Source: Shinisaurus crocodilurus
Taxonomy: Eukaryota > Chordata > Lepidosauria > Squamata > Shinisauridae
Reading direction: 5' to 3'
Assembly: GCA_021292165.1 (NCBI GenBank)
Contig: JAHFWL010001269.1
Location: 1 to 64,000 of the forward strand
Length of the DNA: 64,000 nucleotides
The position numbers and the translations under genes were made by a program. Positions 53,519-63,825 of this stretch are shown here, piece after piece. The notes under the pieces were generated by a model. It was not told the origin of the DNA and searched no databases. It saw only the letters and a program-made list of their open reading frames with translations. The first letter of the stretch is position 1. Each line of letters opens with the position of its first letter.

Positions 53519-54015
53519 AGAGCCAGCGTGCCGTCGTGATTAGAGCAGTGGAGGCTGGTGACTCCACTGTGAGTGGGGCTGTGTATCTGCTCTGGATTTT
53601 ACTCTGAACTTTTAAGGAGCTATCCATAGCACTGAACCCTATCCTCAATATAGGTGTGGCACCATGGATAGCTTCTTATGAGTTCAGAGTAAAATCCAGA
53701 GCAGATACACACAGGCCTGCTGACATCAGAGCCCCCAGCCCCCACTGCATTAGAGTGTAGGACTGGGACTCTGGAGATCCAGGCTCTAGTTTCCACTCAG
53801 CCGTGAAACTCACTGGGGTGACTTTGAGCCAGTCACAGACTCTCTCTCAGCCTAACCTACCTCACAGGGCTGTTGTGAGGATGAAATGGAGAGGAGGAGG
53901 AGGAGGAGGAGGAGGAGGAGGAGGAGGAGGAGGAGGAGGAGGAGGAGGAGAATTATGTGAGCCACCTTGGGTTCTTTGGAGGAAAAAAAGGCAGGATATA
54001 ATAAATAAACATACC
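53519..54015 (+). mobile_element. SINE-A copy split by P1 MITE
   Basis: The head AGAGCCAGCGTGCCGTCGTG, ATTAGAG precedes the MITE and the SINE resumes at 53748 with ATTAGAGTGTAGGACTGGG. The body contains CCTCACAGGGCTGTTGTGAG, a long (GGA)n tract (53893-53950), GCCACCTTGGGTTC and a short AATAAA tail. Confidence 0.9.
53546..53747. mobile_element. hAT-type MITE P1 nested in SINE-A
   Basis: Ends CAGTGGAGGCTGGTGACTCC and CCCCCAGCCCCCACTG. Flanks GATTAGAG (53538-53545) and CATTAGAG (53748-53755) agree at seven of eight. The uninterrupted SINE serves as an empty-site reference. Confidence 0.92.
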
Positions 54016-54039
54016 CCCTTTCGCTAAATTGGAGGCTAA

Positions 54040-54130
54040 ACATGCAATCTTAGGCATGTCTAATCAGAGCTAAGTCCCATTGTATTCCTTTGGGTTTACT
54101 CCTATTCAAGTGTGTATAGGATTTCAGCCT
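54040..54130. mobile_element. Short MITE, M1 type
   Basis: ATGCAATCTTAGGCATGTC ... AAGTCCCATTGTATTCC ... GTGTGTATAGGATTTCAGCC. Confidence 0.72.
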
Positions 54131-54340
54131 CTGTTTAGATGTCATGGTCAATAGCTACTGAAAGACCTACCCTGCGTGAATTAGTTTTAATCCCATTTTA
54201 ATGCTATCTAATCTAGATAACTGATATACCATGTCCATACTATTATTTCCAATCCAGGCAGAAGATACCAAATCCAAAGTGTCACATTTTGTACCTTCCA
54301 GCTAGATGGGAATGAAATTTGGCACAACATAGTTTCCCCA

Positions 54341-54755
54341 AGCAGGGATGGATGGGGGCAAAATTAATTCAGTTCTCATGTTAATGTGAATTTACCTACC
54401 GTAATTTTGCACATTCGAACCAATACACAGACCGAAACTCAGTTATCCTTCAAAATCCACAGTTCTCTGAATTTTGCAATGGAGTTCTCCAGCAAAAAGA
54501 AAAAAATGGGGGGATCAAAATATCTTTGTTAGGGAAAAGTGCACTGCAGAGAGAACTGTGCATATCAGTGAAAATAACGTTCAAAATGTATTACATTAGG
54601 AACATCGCTTGCAAAGAACACATATATTAGGAGAAATGTGCACAAAAATGCAAATGAATTTTCATGCGGATATTTTTTAAAAGATTCTGAAAGTCTGAGG
54701 TGAACTGAATGCAGTTTGAACAATAAGAGACTGAAATCAGCAGATCCATCATCCA
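54341..54755 (+). repeat. Family R copy, diverged
   Basis: AGGGATGGATGGGGGCAAAA, ATTTTGCACATTCGAACC, ACAAAAATGCAAATGAATTT and TTTTCATGCGGATATTT. End near ACTGAAATCAGCAGATCC. Confidence 0.6.
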
Positions 54756-54797
54756 ACCCTAGCCCCAACACCCCTAGTTCCACCAGTTGGTATAAAA

Positions 54798-55167
54798 CAG
54801 AGGTGCAGAAACATAGGCCCAGGGAAGAAATATGGCACTCTGTGGGGGGGGACACACACGACAAATCTGGCCCTTTATGTTTACCCAGAAGGCCGTGCAT
54901 CCTTCCCCTGGCCCCACCCCTTTCACCCAATGCCCAATTGTTTGGTGGTTGCACAGCCTTTATGTGTTTTCCCCCCCAAGGTGAATAGTTGAAATGCCTC
55001 TCTTAAAGCTTAGTCACCAGCAGTAAGAGCTTGAAGCTCAAATGTGCTGGTATTTTTGGCACCACCACTTTTGCCTTTGGCCCCAACCTCCACTTGAATG
55101 CAGCCCCTGAGAGCTGCCCTAAAACGGAATTTGTGGCCCATAGGCTGAAAGTGGTTCTGCGCCCCTG
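54798..55167. mobile_element. hAT-type element P5, 370 bp
   Basis: Ends CAGAGGTGCAGAAAC and GGTTCTGCGCCCCTG form the inverted repeat. Flanks GTATAAAA (54790-54797) and GTAGAAAA (55168-55175) agree at seven of eight. Text such as AAATCTGGCCCTTTATG and TTGTGGCCCATAGG recalls hAT non-autonomous elements of squamates. No transposase. Confidence 0.82.
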
Positions 55168-55175
55168 GTAGAAAA

Positions 55176-55715
55176 GAAGAATGCCATGGTCTATAGATCA
55201 TGGAGGGGACCTCCACTCACTGCCAGCCAGAGAAGGCAATCCCAGAGAAAGTGACAAATAGGTTTAAACTGGGTGATGAAAGTGAGCACCCTTTGTACCC
55301 TTTCATTTCTCTTGTGGTGTGTTTTGTTTTGTAATAGATATCCGTTACAAAGAAATGCATACCCTGATAATACAGGGATTTTTTATTTTTATTTTTAGAG
55401 GAATTCTAATATTGATTGCCATTTGCCAATTAGGTCGAAGGAAAAGAAACAGCCTGGGTTCCTGCATATTTAATAGACATTTGATAGTCTTTCACATCGT
55501 GGAGATTAACAAGATCACCTGCTAATTGCTGGAATTTGCACCTGCCCCTTTGAGCTTGGAAGATGGATGGTTTGCAGTACTTGGATTTATTTTATGTGTT
55601 GGTACTAATTTTATGCTACTAAAGTAGACGAGCAAGTTAAAATATATCAGGGCATTAGGGCTTTTTGTGTATCCCTTTTGTTGATGAGAGCCGCACCATG
55701 ACTGTTCCATCACTA
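55176..55715. other. Mostly unique DNA; possible conserved element 55400-55660
   Basis: GATTGCCATTTGCCAATTAG, CCTGCATATTTAATAGAC and ACCTGCTAATTGCTGG have the homeobox-like AT content often seen in conserved non-coding DNA. This is unproven. Confidence 0.3.
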
Positions 55716-55800
55716 AGAGTGCAATCCTATGCATGTTTACTTTAGACAGAAAAAAGTCCTACAACTCCCAGCATTCCCCAGCCAGCATGTAGGGCTTTTT
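55716..55800. mobile_element. Partial MITE (M1-like head, hAT-like text)
   Basis: AGAGTGCAATCCTATGCATG, TTTACTTTAGACAG, then CCTACAACTCCCAGCATTCC and CCAGCCAGCATG before a T-run. It joins pieces resembling two MITE types. Confidence 0.5.
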
Positions 55801-56559
55801 TTTTTTTTTAAATCTAAACATGTTATACGATTGTGCCTTAAGTGTACAATGATAAATCTGCACTTCAGTGTATACTACAATCTATACCACAGTGCTAAAT
55901 CTATACTATTCATGCAGCAGTAAAACTGCGGGCTAATCATCCGAAGATGATGCAATTTTATTGATACACATGCAGCAACATATTTAACAGATGTTTTAAG
56001 GGATGTTTTACACAATATGTTATGACTTTGGATAAATCTATTTCATCCCTAGGATGAAATTGAAAAACTGCAACCATGAACTCCTTGAGAAAGTTGAAGA
56101 TATAAATGGGAGAAATAAATAATATAGCTATCCCTGTTGAACTTCTGCTTGCTGTGGATCAGTTAAAGGCACAGAAGTGTTCCCTTCTGATGCAGGAGGG
56201 GACATCATCAAGGTGGCAGGCTCCAGCCCAATCTACACACATCCCAATAAAGGCACATAGGATGGGGAACAGATGATACCGCTGTGATGTTTCTCTCCCC
56301 CCCACACACACACACAACCCCGCACATTGTTACCTAATGAACTCCTGAAAGGGGCTATTGTAGAAGCCTCCTGTATGCTGCATTAATTTAATCTTCAATA
56401 ACGTAATGCTCCACTGATTTAAAAGCCAAGAAGGGGATTTTGATAAAAAGAGGTACTAAAAACAATTTCCTACAATAAGTCATCACAGGTTCAAAATATA
56501 CCTCAGCAGCTGCAGCGTGAGAAATGGAAGGCTGCATATTACATGTCACCTTAGTATTT
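55801..56559. other. No gene recognised
   Basis: AT-rich DNA; a short CA tract near 56302. Nothing else recognised. Confidence 0.4.
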
Positions 56560-56639
56560 AAATGCAGAAATTGGCCTAAATGTCCCCTAGAGATGAGATG
56601 CACTGCATGGTGCCTTATCAGTACAGAGTGCATGAGGGA

Positions 56640-56870
56640 CAAGATGTACTGCATTGTAGCTTCAGGCTCAATCCAGTAGGGGATGCCCATAACCCTCTGA
56701 ACTCGGAGGATTACAGGCATCATATGGAAGGTGGGAGGAGCACAGAAGCCAAGGTCATCCCAATGATTCCAGCCATCTAGCTGAGGCACTTCGGATGGGG
56801 AGGGAAGGAAGCTGGGGTGCCACCAGGATACATTGTATCCTGGCGACCTGGGTCTCCTCCCCTCCCTGCC
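56640..56870 (-). repeat. Unclassified dispersed repeat D, copy 2
   Basis: Complement text: GGGGAGGAGACCCAGG, TATCCTGGTGGCACCCCAGC, TTCCTTCCCTCCCCATCC, CTCAGCTAGATGGCTGG, GGTTATGGGCATCCCC. It is colinear with 49838-50085. Confidence 0.6.
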
Positions 56871-56951
56871 TCCCAGAGCGCCCACCCCATCTCCAAGGTC
56901 ACTCTTACAACCTCCAAGATAAAGCTGGCATGTTTCTTTCTATGCCAGCTG

Positions 56952-56976
56952 CGGGGTGGTGGTGGTGGTGGTGGTG
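56952..56976. repeat. (GGT)n microsatellite
   Basis: Eight GGT units. Confidence 0.9.
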
Positions 56977-57148
56977 TGAGGTTGATCTGAGAGCAGAGTT
57001 CCAGCTCCGAGGTTGAGGCTCTTTCCCAAAAAATCCTATGGCTCTTTACACTCTGTCTAGGGCCCATAGGATCACTGTGTGAGTGTTCATGTGCGGGCAT
57101 TGGCCTACATGTGCACCAGAGAGAGACAAAAAGTACTGCAGAGTGCCT

Positions 57149-57594
57149 AAGGATGTGCATTCAAGCAAAATTCAAATTTGTTGAAGCCCTCCAGATTCCA
57201 CTTTGAAGCTCATTCCATCTCAAGTCTGCATCAGATCTTCGGGTTTTGTTTTTCTTTTCACATGAAAATTTCTGCATATTTTCATGCATATTTTTCCATC
57301 AGTTGTGCACATTCTTCAAATGTACGCATTCTTCTCCCATTGATTAAAGTGTCTTTGTGAGCATTTTTCAAAAGTGTGCATTTTTAATAGGCATTTTTCA
57401 ACTGTACACATGGTGTCTGTCAAACTCTTTTGTGGGAGGGGTCAGGAAATCACTTTGCAACCCTATAACATGTATAGAGCTCAACCACAGATTGCATTTG
57501 AGTCCGTGTGCTCAGTCTGGAAGGCGTGAACTGGGTGAACTCTGATCAAAACCAAACTGAAACTAATTTCTCATACATCCCTGACAGTGCCTTA
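57149..57594 (-). repeat. Family R copy, full length with probable 8-bp TSD
   Basis: Begins AAGGATGTGCATTCAAGC and ends TTTCTCATACATCCCTGA. Flanks GAGTGCCT (57141-57148) and CAGTGCCT (57595-57602) agree at seven of eight, which suggests a hAT-type transposition. Internal text includes TTGATTAAAGTGTC, AGCATTTTTCAAAAGTGTGC, GCATTTTTCAACTGTACACA. Confidence 0.82.
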
Positions 57595-57602
57595 GTTGTG
57601 CA

Positions 57603-58894
57603 TGGTGCACTAGTGACTGTACTGTGGCTTCGTGTTTATGTACAGGCACTGGACTGCATGTGTACTAGAGACCAAATGCATCCAGCCAACCATTTGCCAG
57701 TTTAACTTCTATAAACCGAGGGATAGGGCTTGATGCCTGAAAACTGGCAAATCTAGATCCTCGTGCTAACAAAATTTTAATAAGGCATCCACAGAAGGCC
57801 AAAGATTGGTACCGTGATTTAACGGGGACACAGATACAAAAAAAGAAACAGGGACAATTGGAGCATATGCTCTTGCAACCTGCCTTGTTTCCTAATGATT
57901 TGCAGTAGAGGCATCCCCTGCTAGATCCTTTGCTTGGCTGTTGGCTCTGCCTTTTCGACTTTCTCTTTCTCAGGATTCAGAGCCAGTGTGGTTCATTGTG
58001 AAAAGACAGTTGGCTGGGAAGGGGAGGTGAACGCATTGCCCCAATGGCACTAGCCCAGGCACTAAAGAGATTAACAGGAATGAAGCAGGGAGAGGAAGCT
58101 GCTGTTGAGCTGTGAATAGGAAATGATCTGCGAGCAAACTGAACAAGCTGGGATGAAGCAAATAGGCAATTAACATTCATTTGGGCAAATCTGCACCTGT
58201 CGGAGCTGAAGTGAGAAAAGAGGAAGCAGGTTGGGGGTGGTGGAAGAGAGAGAGAAGGGCTCTTAAATGAGGTCAAATGACAAAAAGGAGCCATTTGGTT
58301 TATTAGGACTCCTGACTGAATGTCATGAGCAGAAATTATCGCTATCTATTATTTATGGAGAGCTGCAAGCATGTGGGAAAAGCAAGGATTATATTTAAAT
58401 CTGTGAAATTTAAATATTTCTTTCCCCGATCGTGTCTGCAGCTGGTTAACTCTTGTACAATCCGACTGGATGTTTTCTCTTGCTTGCCTTTTGACTGAGG
58501 GAGGATTTTCACAGTTGCACCACCACCACCACCACCATTTTTGGCCAGGAAGCAGATGTGTGCTGTTGCTGTATGGCAAAGATCATTGGCTGACTTAATA
58601 AGATAACAGGAAGTAAAGTTATTTCTTACCAGTTTGGTCCCAACTTCTTCCACCAAGGAGTTCAGGGCAGCGTACAGGGACACCTCCACCCCTACACACA
58701 CACATCACATTATCCTCACAACAGCCATGTGCGGTGGGTTAGGTGGCAATATAGTGGGTGGCACAGGGTCACCTGGTGAGCTTGAACTTCTTGTGAGGAT
58801 TTGAGCTCAGGTCTCCCTGACACTGTGATCACTACAGTAGTAGTGGATATTGAGGAAGCCACGGAGAGTGGGGGCTTTGTACCTTGATTGATTG
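57603..58894. other. Mostly unique DNA; possible conserved element 58300-58640
   Basis: GATTCAGAGCCAGTGTGGTTC near 57975 is a SINE-A head relic. The 58300-58640 stretch is repeat-free apart from a (CAC)n tract at 58518-58537, with ATTTAAATCTGTGAAATTTA and TGGCTGACTTAATAAG. Frames on the minus strand are short and unconvincing. Confidence 0.3.
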
Positions 58895-59440
58895 ACTTCC
58901 TATCAATGTTCAGGCTAGATAACTGTATTGTGTGCTACATTGGGCTGCCCTTGAAGGCAATCTGGAAGCTTCAATTTGTTTAGAATATAGATACCACTGA
59001 AGTGACTGGTAAAGTGACTCATATTACACCAATCCTTTACCAGATAAACTGGTTACCAATTTGTTTCTGGGCAAAATTCAAGGTGCTGGCTTTGACCTTT
59101 AAACCCTAAATGGCCTGGGACCAGAGTACCTCAAGATCTGCCTTTCCCCATATGACCCTGCCTGGGAAATTCATTCTCTTTCTTTGGGCTCTTCTCTTCT
59201 CCCTCTGTGTTAGAGGTACAGCAGATGAATAACAGAGACAGGGCCTTTTTGGTTGTGGCATCCCAAATTTGGAACAGCTTTTCAAGAGAGGTCTGCTTTT
59301 TCCCACTCACTGCTTCTAGAAAAAATCCAGTTTTATTTATCAGTCATTTCCAGAATACTACATGGGCAGGACAATCCTACTTGCAGAGTCCGAAGTCAGA
59401 ACATCTGACATATCTCTGGTTGGCAGGACAGAAGTGAAAT
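58895..59440 (+). mobile_element. L2-type LINE, RT C-terminus
   Basis: GTGCTACATTGGGCTGCCCT, TTGAAGGCAATCTGGAAGC, TTACACCAATCC, AACTGGTTACCAATTTG, AAATTCAAGGTGCTGGC and AATGGCCTGGGACCAGAG follow the L2 block (HITPIL, WLP, FKVL, GLGPQ). The frame contains stops. It ends in AGAGACAGGGCCTTTTTGG and further 3' sequence. Confidence 0.8.
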
Positions 59441-59893
59441 AGGAGTGGCTTTCTTCACCAATCTTCCAATGCCACGCCCCCAGCTATTTCCTTTCCATTG
59501 TGAGCAGTGGGAGGGGTATTACTTATGTCGAAAGATTCATTTAGGTAAAAGTATTTATGCCTAAATATTAATGCACATTTTCCCCATCTTGGTGGTGTTT
59601 TCAGGGACCAGAAGGACTTTGGATCATGTGGAACTGAGGCCTCCCCTCATCAGCCCACACCACATCTTCCCCCTTTGCACTTCTCTTGACATCAGAGCTC
59701 CGGCATCAGGGAAGTGAGAGATGCGGAACTTCCTGTGGGGACTGGGAGGGGGGATATGAGTTCGGACCTCTTGCACCAGGATCATAGCTTTTTCTCTGAC
59801 CTCAGAGGGGGAGATGTAATATTTCCTCTGGCCCCTGGGACACTCTCCCAGGCACCATAGGATTGCACTGTTAGAGGATATATTTTGTTTTTT
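59441..59893. other. No feature recognised
   Basis: Unique-looking; CATAGGATTGCACTG near 59850 may be an M1 relic. Confidence 0.4.
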
Positions 59894-60052
59894 GTTTTTC
59901 ATAGATTTCATAGATCATAGAGTTGGAAGGAGCCTACAAGGCTATCGAGTCCAACCCGCTGCTCAATGCAAGAAACTAGAGGAGGGGTCTCCCATCCAAG
60001 TAATAACCAGGCCTGACCCTGCTTAGCTTTCCGCACTCAGACAAGCTTGTGT
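59894..60052 (-). mobile_element. SINE-5S, uninterrupted copy
   Basis: On the minus strand: AAGCTTGTCTGAGTGCGGAA, AGCTAAGCAGGGTCAGGCC, TGGTTATTACTTGGATGGGA, GACCCC (5S rRNA-derived), then CTCCTCTAGTTTC, TGCATTGAGCAGCGGG, TTGGACTCGATAGCC, TTCCAACTCTATGATC, TATGAAATCTATG. It shows the 5S head intact at the position where the 8172 copy is interrupted. Confidence 0.88.
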
Positions 60053-60403
60053 TTTTTTTTTTTTAGATCATTATTGACCCTTGTTATTGGTACCATTATT
60101 TTACAAAAACCAAGTTGATTATGTCTGCTTTTTGTATATGGTTTTTTGGGGTTTTTTTTAGAAAAGGGGGGCAGACATTCTAGCGATAAAAGTGAATAAA
60201 TATCCTCTATTTCAGCCTGTACCAGGCGCATGAGATAGTTCACAAAATAGAATAATAAGTACCACTAAAACATAATAAAATTTAGAACCTTCAAGTAATT
60301 TATTTACCACATTTTTATTCCACTCCTTCTCCAAGGACACCTCCCTTGCCCCCCCCCCCGCTCTGCTTGGTGGATTAGGCTGAGCAATGAGGAATATACA
60401 GAT
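60053..60403. other. No gene recognised
   Basis: T-runs near 60050 and 60150 and a C-run near 60350. Confidence 0.4.
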
Positions 60404-60715
60404 GACCAGGGATGTATGGACCTCGTTAAATCCTTTCCATATGCGTTTCATGGATTGTCAGGCATCTTCTGCTCCATCATCCTCTCATTGACAGGATCAG
60501 ATTATTTTTATGAGAATTTTCTTCCACGTGTGCAAATGCACAGTAGTGCCAATGCGCATGAATACATTATTGCAAGTGCATATTTGCACTAATGTTCATG
60601 ATGAAAATCGCCCCCCAAAGTTTCTTTTTTCTTTTCTCTTTAACGGTCTGGAAATCTGCAGAATCTGCATGGCTCTGAAAAAGCGAGTCCACTGAAGTAT
60701 CCACAGGTCAGATTT
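60404..60715 (+). repeat. Family R, subfamily B copy
   Basis: CAGGGATGTATGGACCTCG, TTTCATGGATTGTCAGGC, TGCTCCATCATCCTCTC, GGATCAGATTATTTTTATG, AAATGCACAGTAGTGCC. It pairs with 28165-28480. Confidence 0.65.
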
Positions 60716-61244
60716 CATAGAAATCTGAATGCATTTGAATCCATTGAAGATTTCTACAACACACGTTCAGTAAAAGAGGGGAGAGCAGGATTGCTCCTGC
60801 AAGCCATGTCCCTCCCTCTAACATCAACATACCTGCTGCCCACACCCACGGGGTAAAGAGAAAAGGGGGTTTCAGAAAGAGAGAGAAATTACAGTTATAT
60901 GAAGGTGATATGTCTTGGGGGGGAGTTGGTGGTTTGTTTGTTTTTACTGCTGTGGATTTAAAATTGTATGTTCTTTCTTTCTTTTTCTTTTTTACCTGCA
61001 CTGGAAAATGCTCTGAGGATATTATTTTTTTTAGTAGGATACTAAAAACCAAAAATAAATAAATGATGGGCAGTGATACCCTGAGGGTATCCAAATGCTA
61101 GGACCTTGAGGTCACTCCCTCCTATCCTTCCTCACAACCAGGTGTGTGTGTCTCCCAAAAATATTGCTTAAAGTTGGAAGTGGGGAACTCTCTGCTTATG
61201 AATGTTTTCAGGAAGGCTGGGGGCCATGGGGAGCCTTCAAGATC
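60716..61244. other. No gene recognised
   Basis: Pyrimidine-rich stretch near 60975. No repeat family or exon seen. Confidence 0.4.
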
Positions 61245-61372
61245 CCCTTCATTTCATTTCATTTATTACATTTCTATGCCGCCCAATAGCCAAAGCTCTC
61301 TGGGCGGTTTACAGACATTAAAAACCTTTAAAATGCACTATTGTACATAATATAAACACTGTTTGAATACAA
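61245..61372 (-). mobile_element. L2-type LINE 3' tail
   Basis: TTCATTTCATTTCATTTATT, ACATTTCTATGCCGCCC, AATAGCCAAAGCTCTCTGGG, CGGTTTACAGACATTAAAA: the complement of the L2 tail with AATGAA repeats. Confidence 0.85.
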
Positions 61373-61394
61373 ACTAGGAATTTTGTCAGCCACT

Positions 61395-61490
61395 AGAATG
61401 TAGGGATGGGCAAATCAGTCAGTTTTGCTTTCTCCCTCATTCAAATCTTTAAAAATTCAAGTTCCTTCTTTCCTGAATGTGAAGAACATT
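61395..61490 (+). repeat. Family R-like left end
   Basis: GTAGGGATGGGCAAATCAG, TCAGTTTTGCTTTCTCCC. It peters out after about 90 bp. Confidence 0.4.
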
Positions 61491-61742
61491 GCAAATCTTG
61501 GCTAATGCTTATTTTTAAAAATGTACTGAAACAAAATTCCAGTAGTAGCTACAGTTTAGTAGCTGTGGGTGCCACCTTTCTTGTGGTGTTGCCTGCTATT
61601 GCATCAGCTGAACCTCTGAAAGTGTTATTGGCAGCTGTGGCAGTTGCCAGTACTGGTACATTATCAGCGTCCTGGGAAAAGTGATCATTGGGGAAAGCTG
61701 GGTCTCTTGAATTTGTAAATGTCACACGGCTTTTAAGATGAA

Positions 61743-61908
61743 AATAAAGGCCCTGTTGGAGCAGGCCAAAGGCCTATCTAGCCCAAAATTCTGTTCCCAC
61801 AGTGGCTAACTGGAAGCAGGACTGAAGCACAGCAGCAAGCAACCTCCCACTCATATTCTCCAGCAACTGGAATTGAGAGGCATACTGATTTTGAAGACTT
61901 GTTATCCT
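61743..61908 (-). mobile_element. CR1 3' tail fragment
   Basis: GGCCCTGTTGGAGCAGGCCA, AAGGCCTATCTAGCCCAAA, ATTCTGTTCCCACAGTGGC, TCTCCAGCAACTGG. Same end as at 62937 and 36756, more diverged. Confidence 0.75.
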
Positions 61909-62936
61909 CTGTCCAGAAATTGTCAACTCTTGGTATTATACACTGATATAAATTTCCACAACTGTTAAAAATGTATAAATAAAACTCAGATGATTAAACA
62001 AACAGAAAAGCATTACATCTCAGCAATGAAAGTAACACAGTCGTCCAGAATCATTATACTTCTCATTCTAATAGTGAATGTAGAAGAACCCATTTTGAGC
62101 AAATTTATCATCCTTTTAAAATCCATTCCTCATTTTTACAAGGTTTGTTAATTTAAGCATTTCTGCTATTTGCCATTTTTAGGACAATCATCAATCGAAG
62201 GACGTTCCCTATTCTTCCATCTTGCTGCAATGCAAATTGCCATAAATATAGTATCATGCATTTTGTCATCATATCATAAATGTTGTCATAAATTCAGTAT
62301 CACATAGTATCACATAGCTCAGTTGCGCAGCCTCCAACCATCTCAATGTTCCTTGGAATGCCATGATTTTAAAACCCCATCCTGAGCATCTTAGTTCACA
62401 CTCCCCCAAATCTCAATTTTCAATGTCCCATCCTACTCTGTATACCTGACTATTTTTATTTATTATTTATACCCCACCTTTATTGTTCTAGAGAGGCCAG
62501 CAAGATTTTGCAGAAGATGGCACTGCCTGCTGAGACTTCTCTATCCTATCCAGGAATCTGGCACCACAGAGCCAGAGACAGGTATAATTGTCTATTTCCA
62601 GTCCATGTCAGTTTCACATAATTTCACCCATAATTTCATTCCCACACTAATCTGCTTTTAAAATAATAATAATCTCAAAATATATATTTACGGTAATATG
62701 TGTTTTAAATGTAATGAAATGTGTACTTTCTCTCTAAATACATATTTAAATGTGTAGCTATCTCTAAAAATAATATTTAAATGTGCATTTTGATGGATTT
62801 AAACTGCCAGGAATGGTGTCACAACATTCAGAGAACAGCAGGATCTGGTAGATGGCTAAATTCCAATCCACACATTAGTCTGAGGGGTGCAGCTCAGATC
62901 ATCCAAATACACTAAAATTCCTCAAGAGCATCTCTA
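61909..62936. other. No gene recognised
   Basis: AT-rich DNA. TTTATTTATTATTTATACCC, CACCTTTATTG at 62456-62485 looks like a retroposon tail on the minus strand. Confidence 0.4.
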
Positions 62937-63825
62937 CATAAGAACATAAGAAGAGCCCTGCTGGGTCAAACCAAGGGTCCATCTAGTACAGCATTCTGTT
63001 CACACAGTGGCCAACCAGCTGCCGCTGGGAAGCCCACAAGCAGGACATGAGTGCAACAGCACCCTCCTGCCCATGTTCCTCAGCAACTGGAGTACATGGG
63101 CATACTGATACTGAAGGTAGCATAGAGCCAATCAGGACTAGCAGCCATGGATACCTTTCTCGTCCATGAATTTGTCCAATCCCCTTTTAAAGCCCTCCAA
63201 ATTGGTGGGCATCACTACATCTTGTGGAAGTGAATTTCATAGTTGAACTATGAGCTGTGTGAAGTACTTCCTTTTATCGGTCCTGAATCTCCCACCAATC
63301 AGCTTCATGGGATGACCCCAGGTTCTAGTATTATGAGAGAGGGAGAAAAATGTCTCCCTGTCCACTTTCTCCACACCATGCATAATTTTGTACACCTCTA
63401 TCATGTCTCACCTTACTCACCTTTTTTCTAAGCTAAACAATCCCAGCTGCTGTAACCTTTCTTCATAGGGGAGTTGATCATTTTAGTTGCCTTTTTCTGC
63501 ACTTTTTCCAACTCTACAATGACCAGAACCGTACACAGTATTCTAAGTGTGGTTGCATACATTTGTATAAGGGCAGTGTGATCTTGCCAGTTTTATTTTC
63601 AGTTCCTTTCCTAATTATGCCTAACGTGGAGTTTGCCTTTTTCACAGCAGCTGCACACTGGGTCAACATTTTCATCGAGCTGTCCACCACAACCCCAAGA
63701 TCTCTTTCTTTGTCAGTCATCGCTAGCTCAGATCCCATCCGATTATACTTGGAGTTGGGATTTTTTCGGCCCAACGTGCATAACTTTACACTTGCCTTCC
63801 CCAGCTCAACAGCAAAACAGGGGAG
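62937..63825 (-). mobile_element. CR1 LINE, 5'-truncated, with intact 3' end
   Basis: Minus-strand frame 63514-63837 reads LGKASVKLCTLGRKNPNSKY, MGSELAMTDKERDLGVVVD, SSMKMLTQCAAAVKKANSTL, GIIRKG, PLYKCMQPHLEYCVRFW, the CR1 RT C-terminal region. The 3' end at 62937 is the CATAAGAACATAAGAAGAGC complement (tail ...CTTCTTATGTTCTTATG), with two tail units. Stops occur downstream of the frame. 5' truncation near 63825 is typical of target-primed reverse transcription. Confidence 0.88.

Noticed and set aside
59985..60052. Possible 5S rRNA gene
   Set aside because: Only the 3' part of 5S is present, joined to a CR1 tail; it is a SINE.
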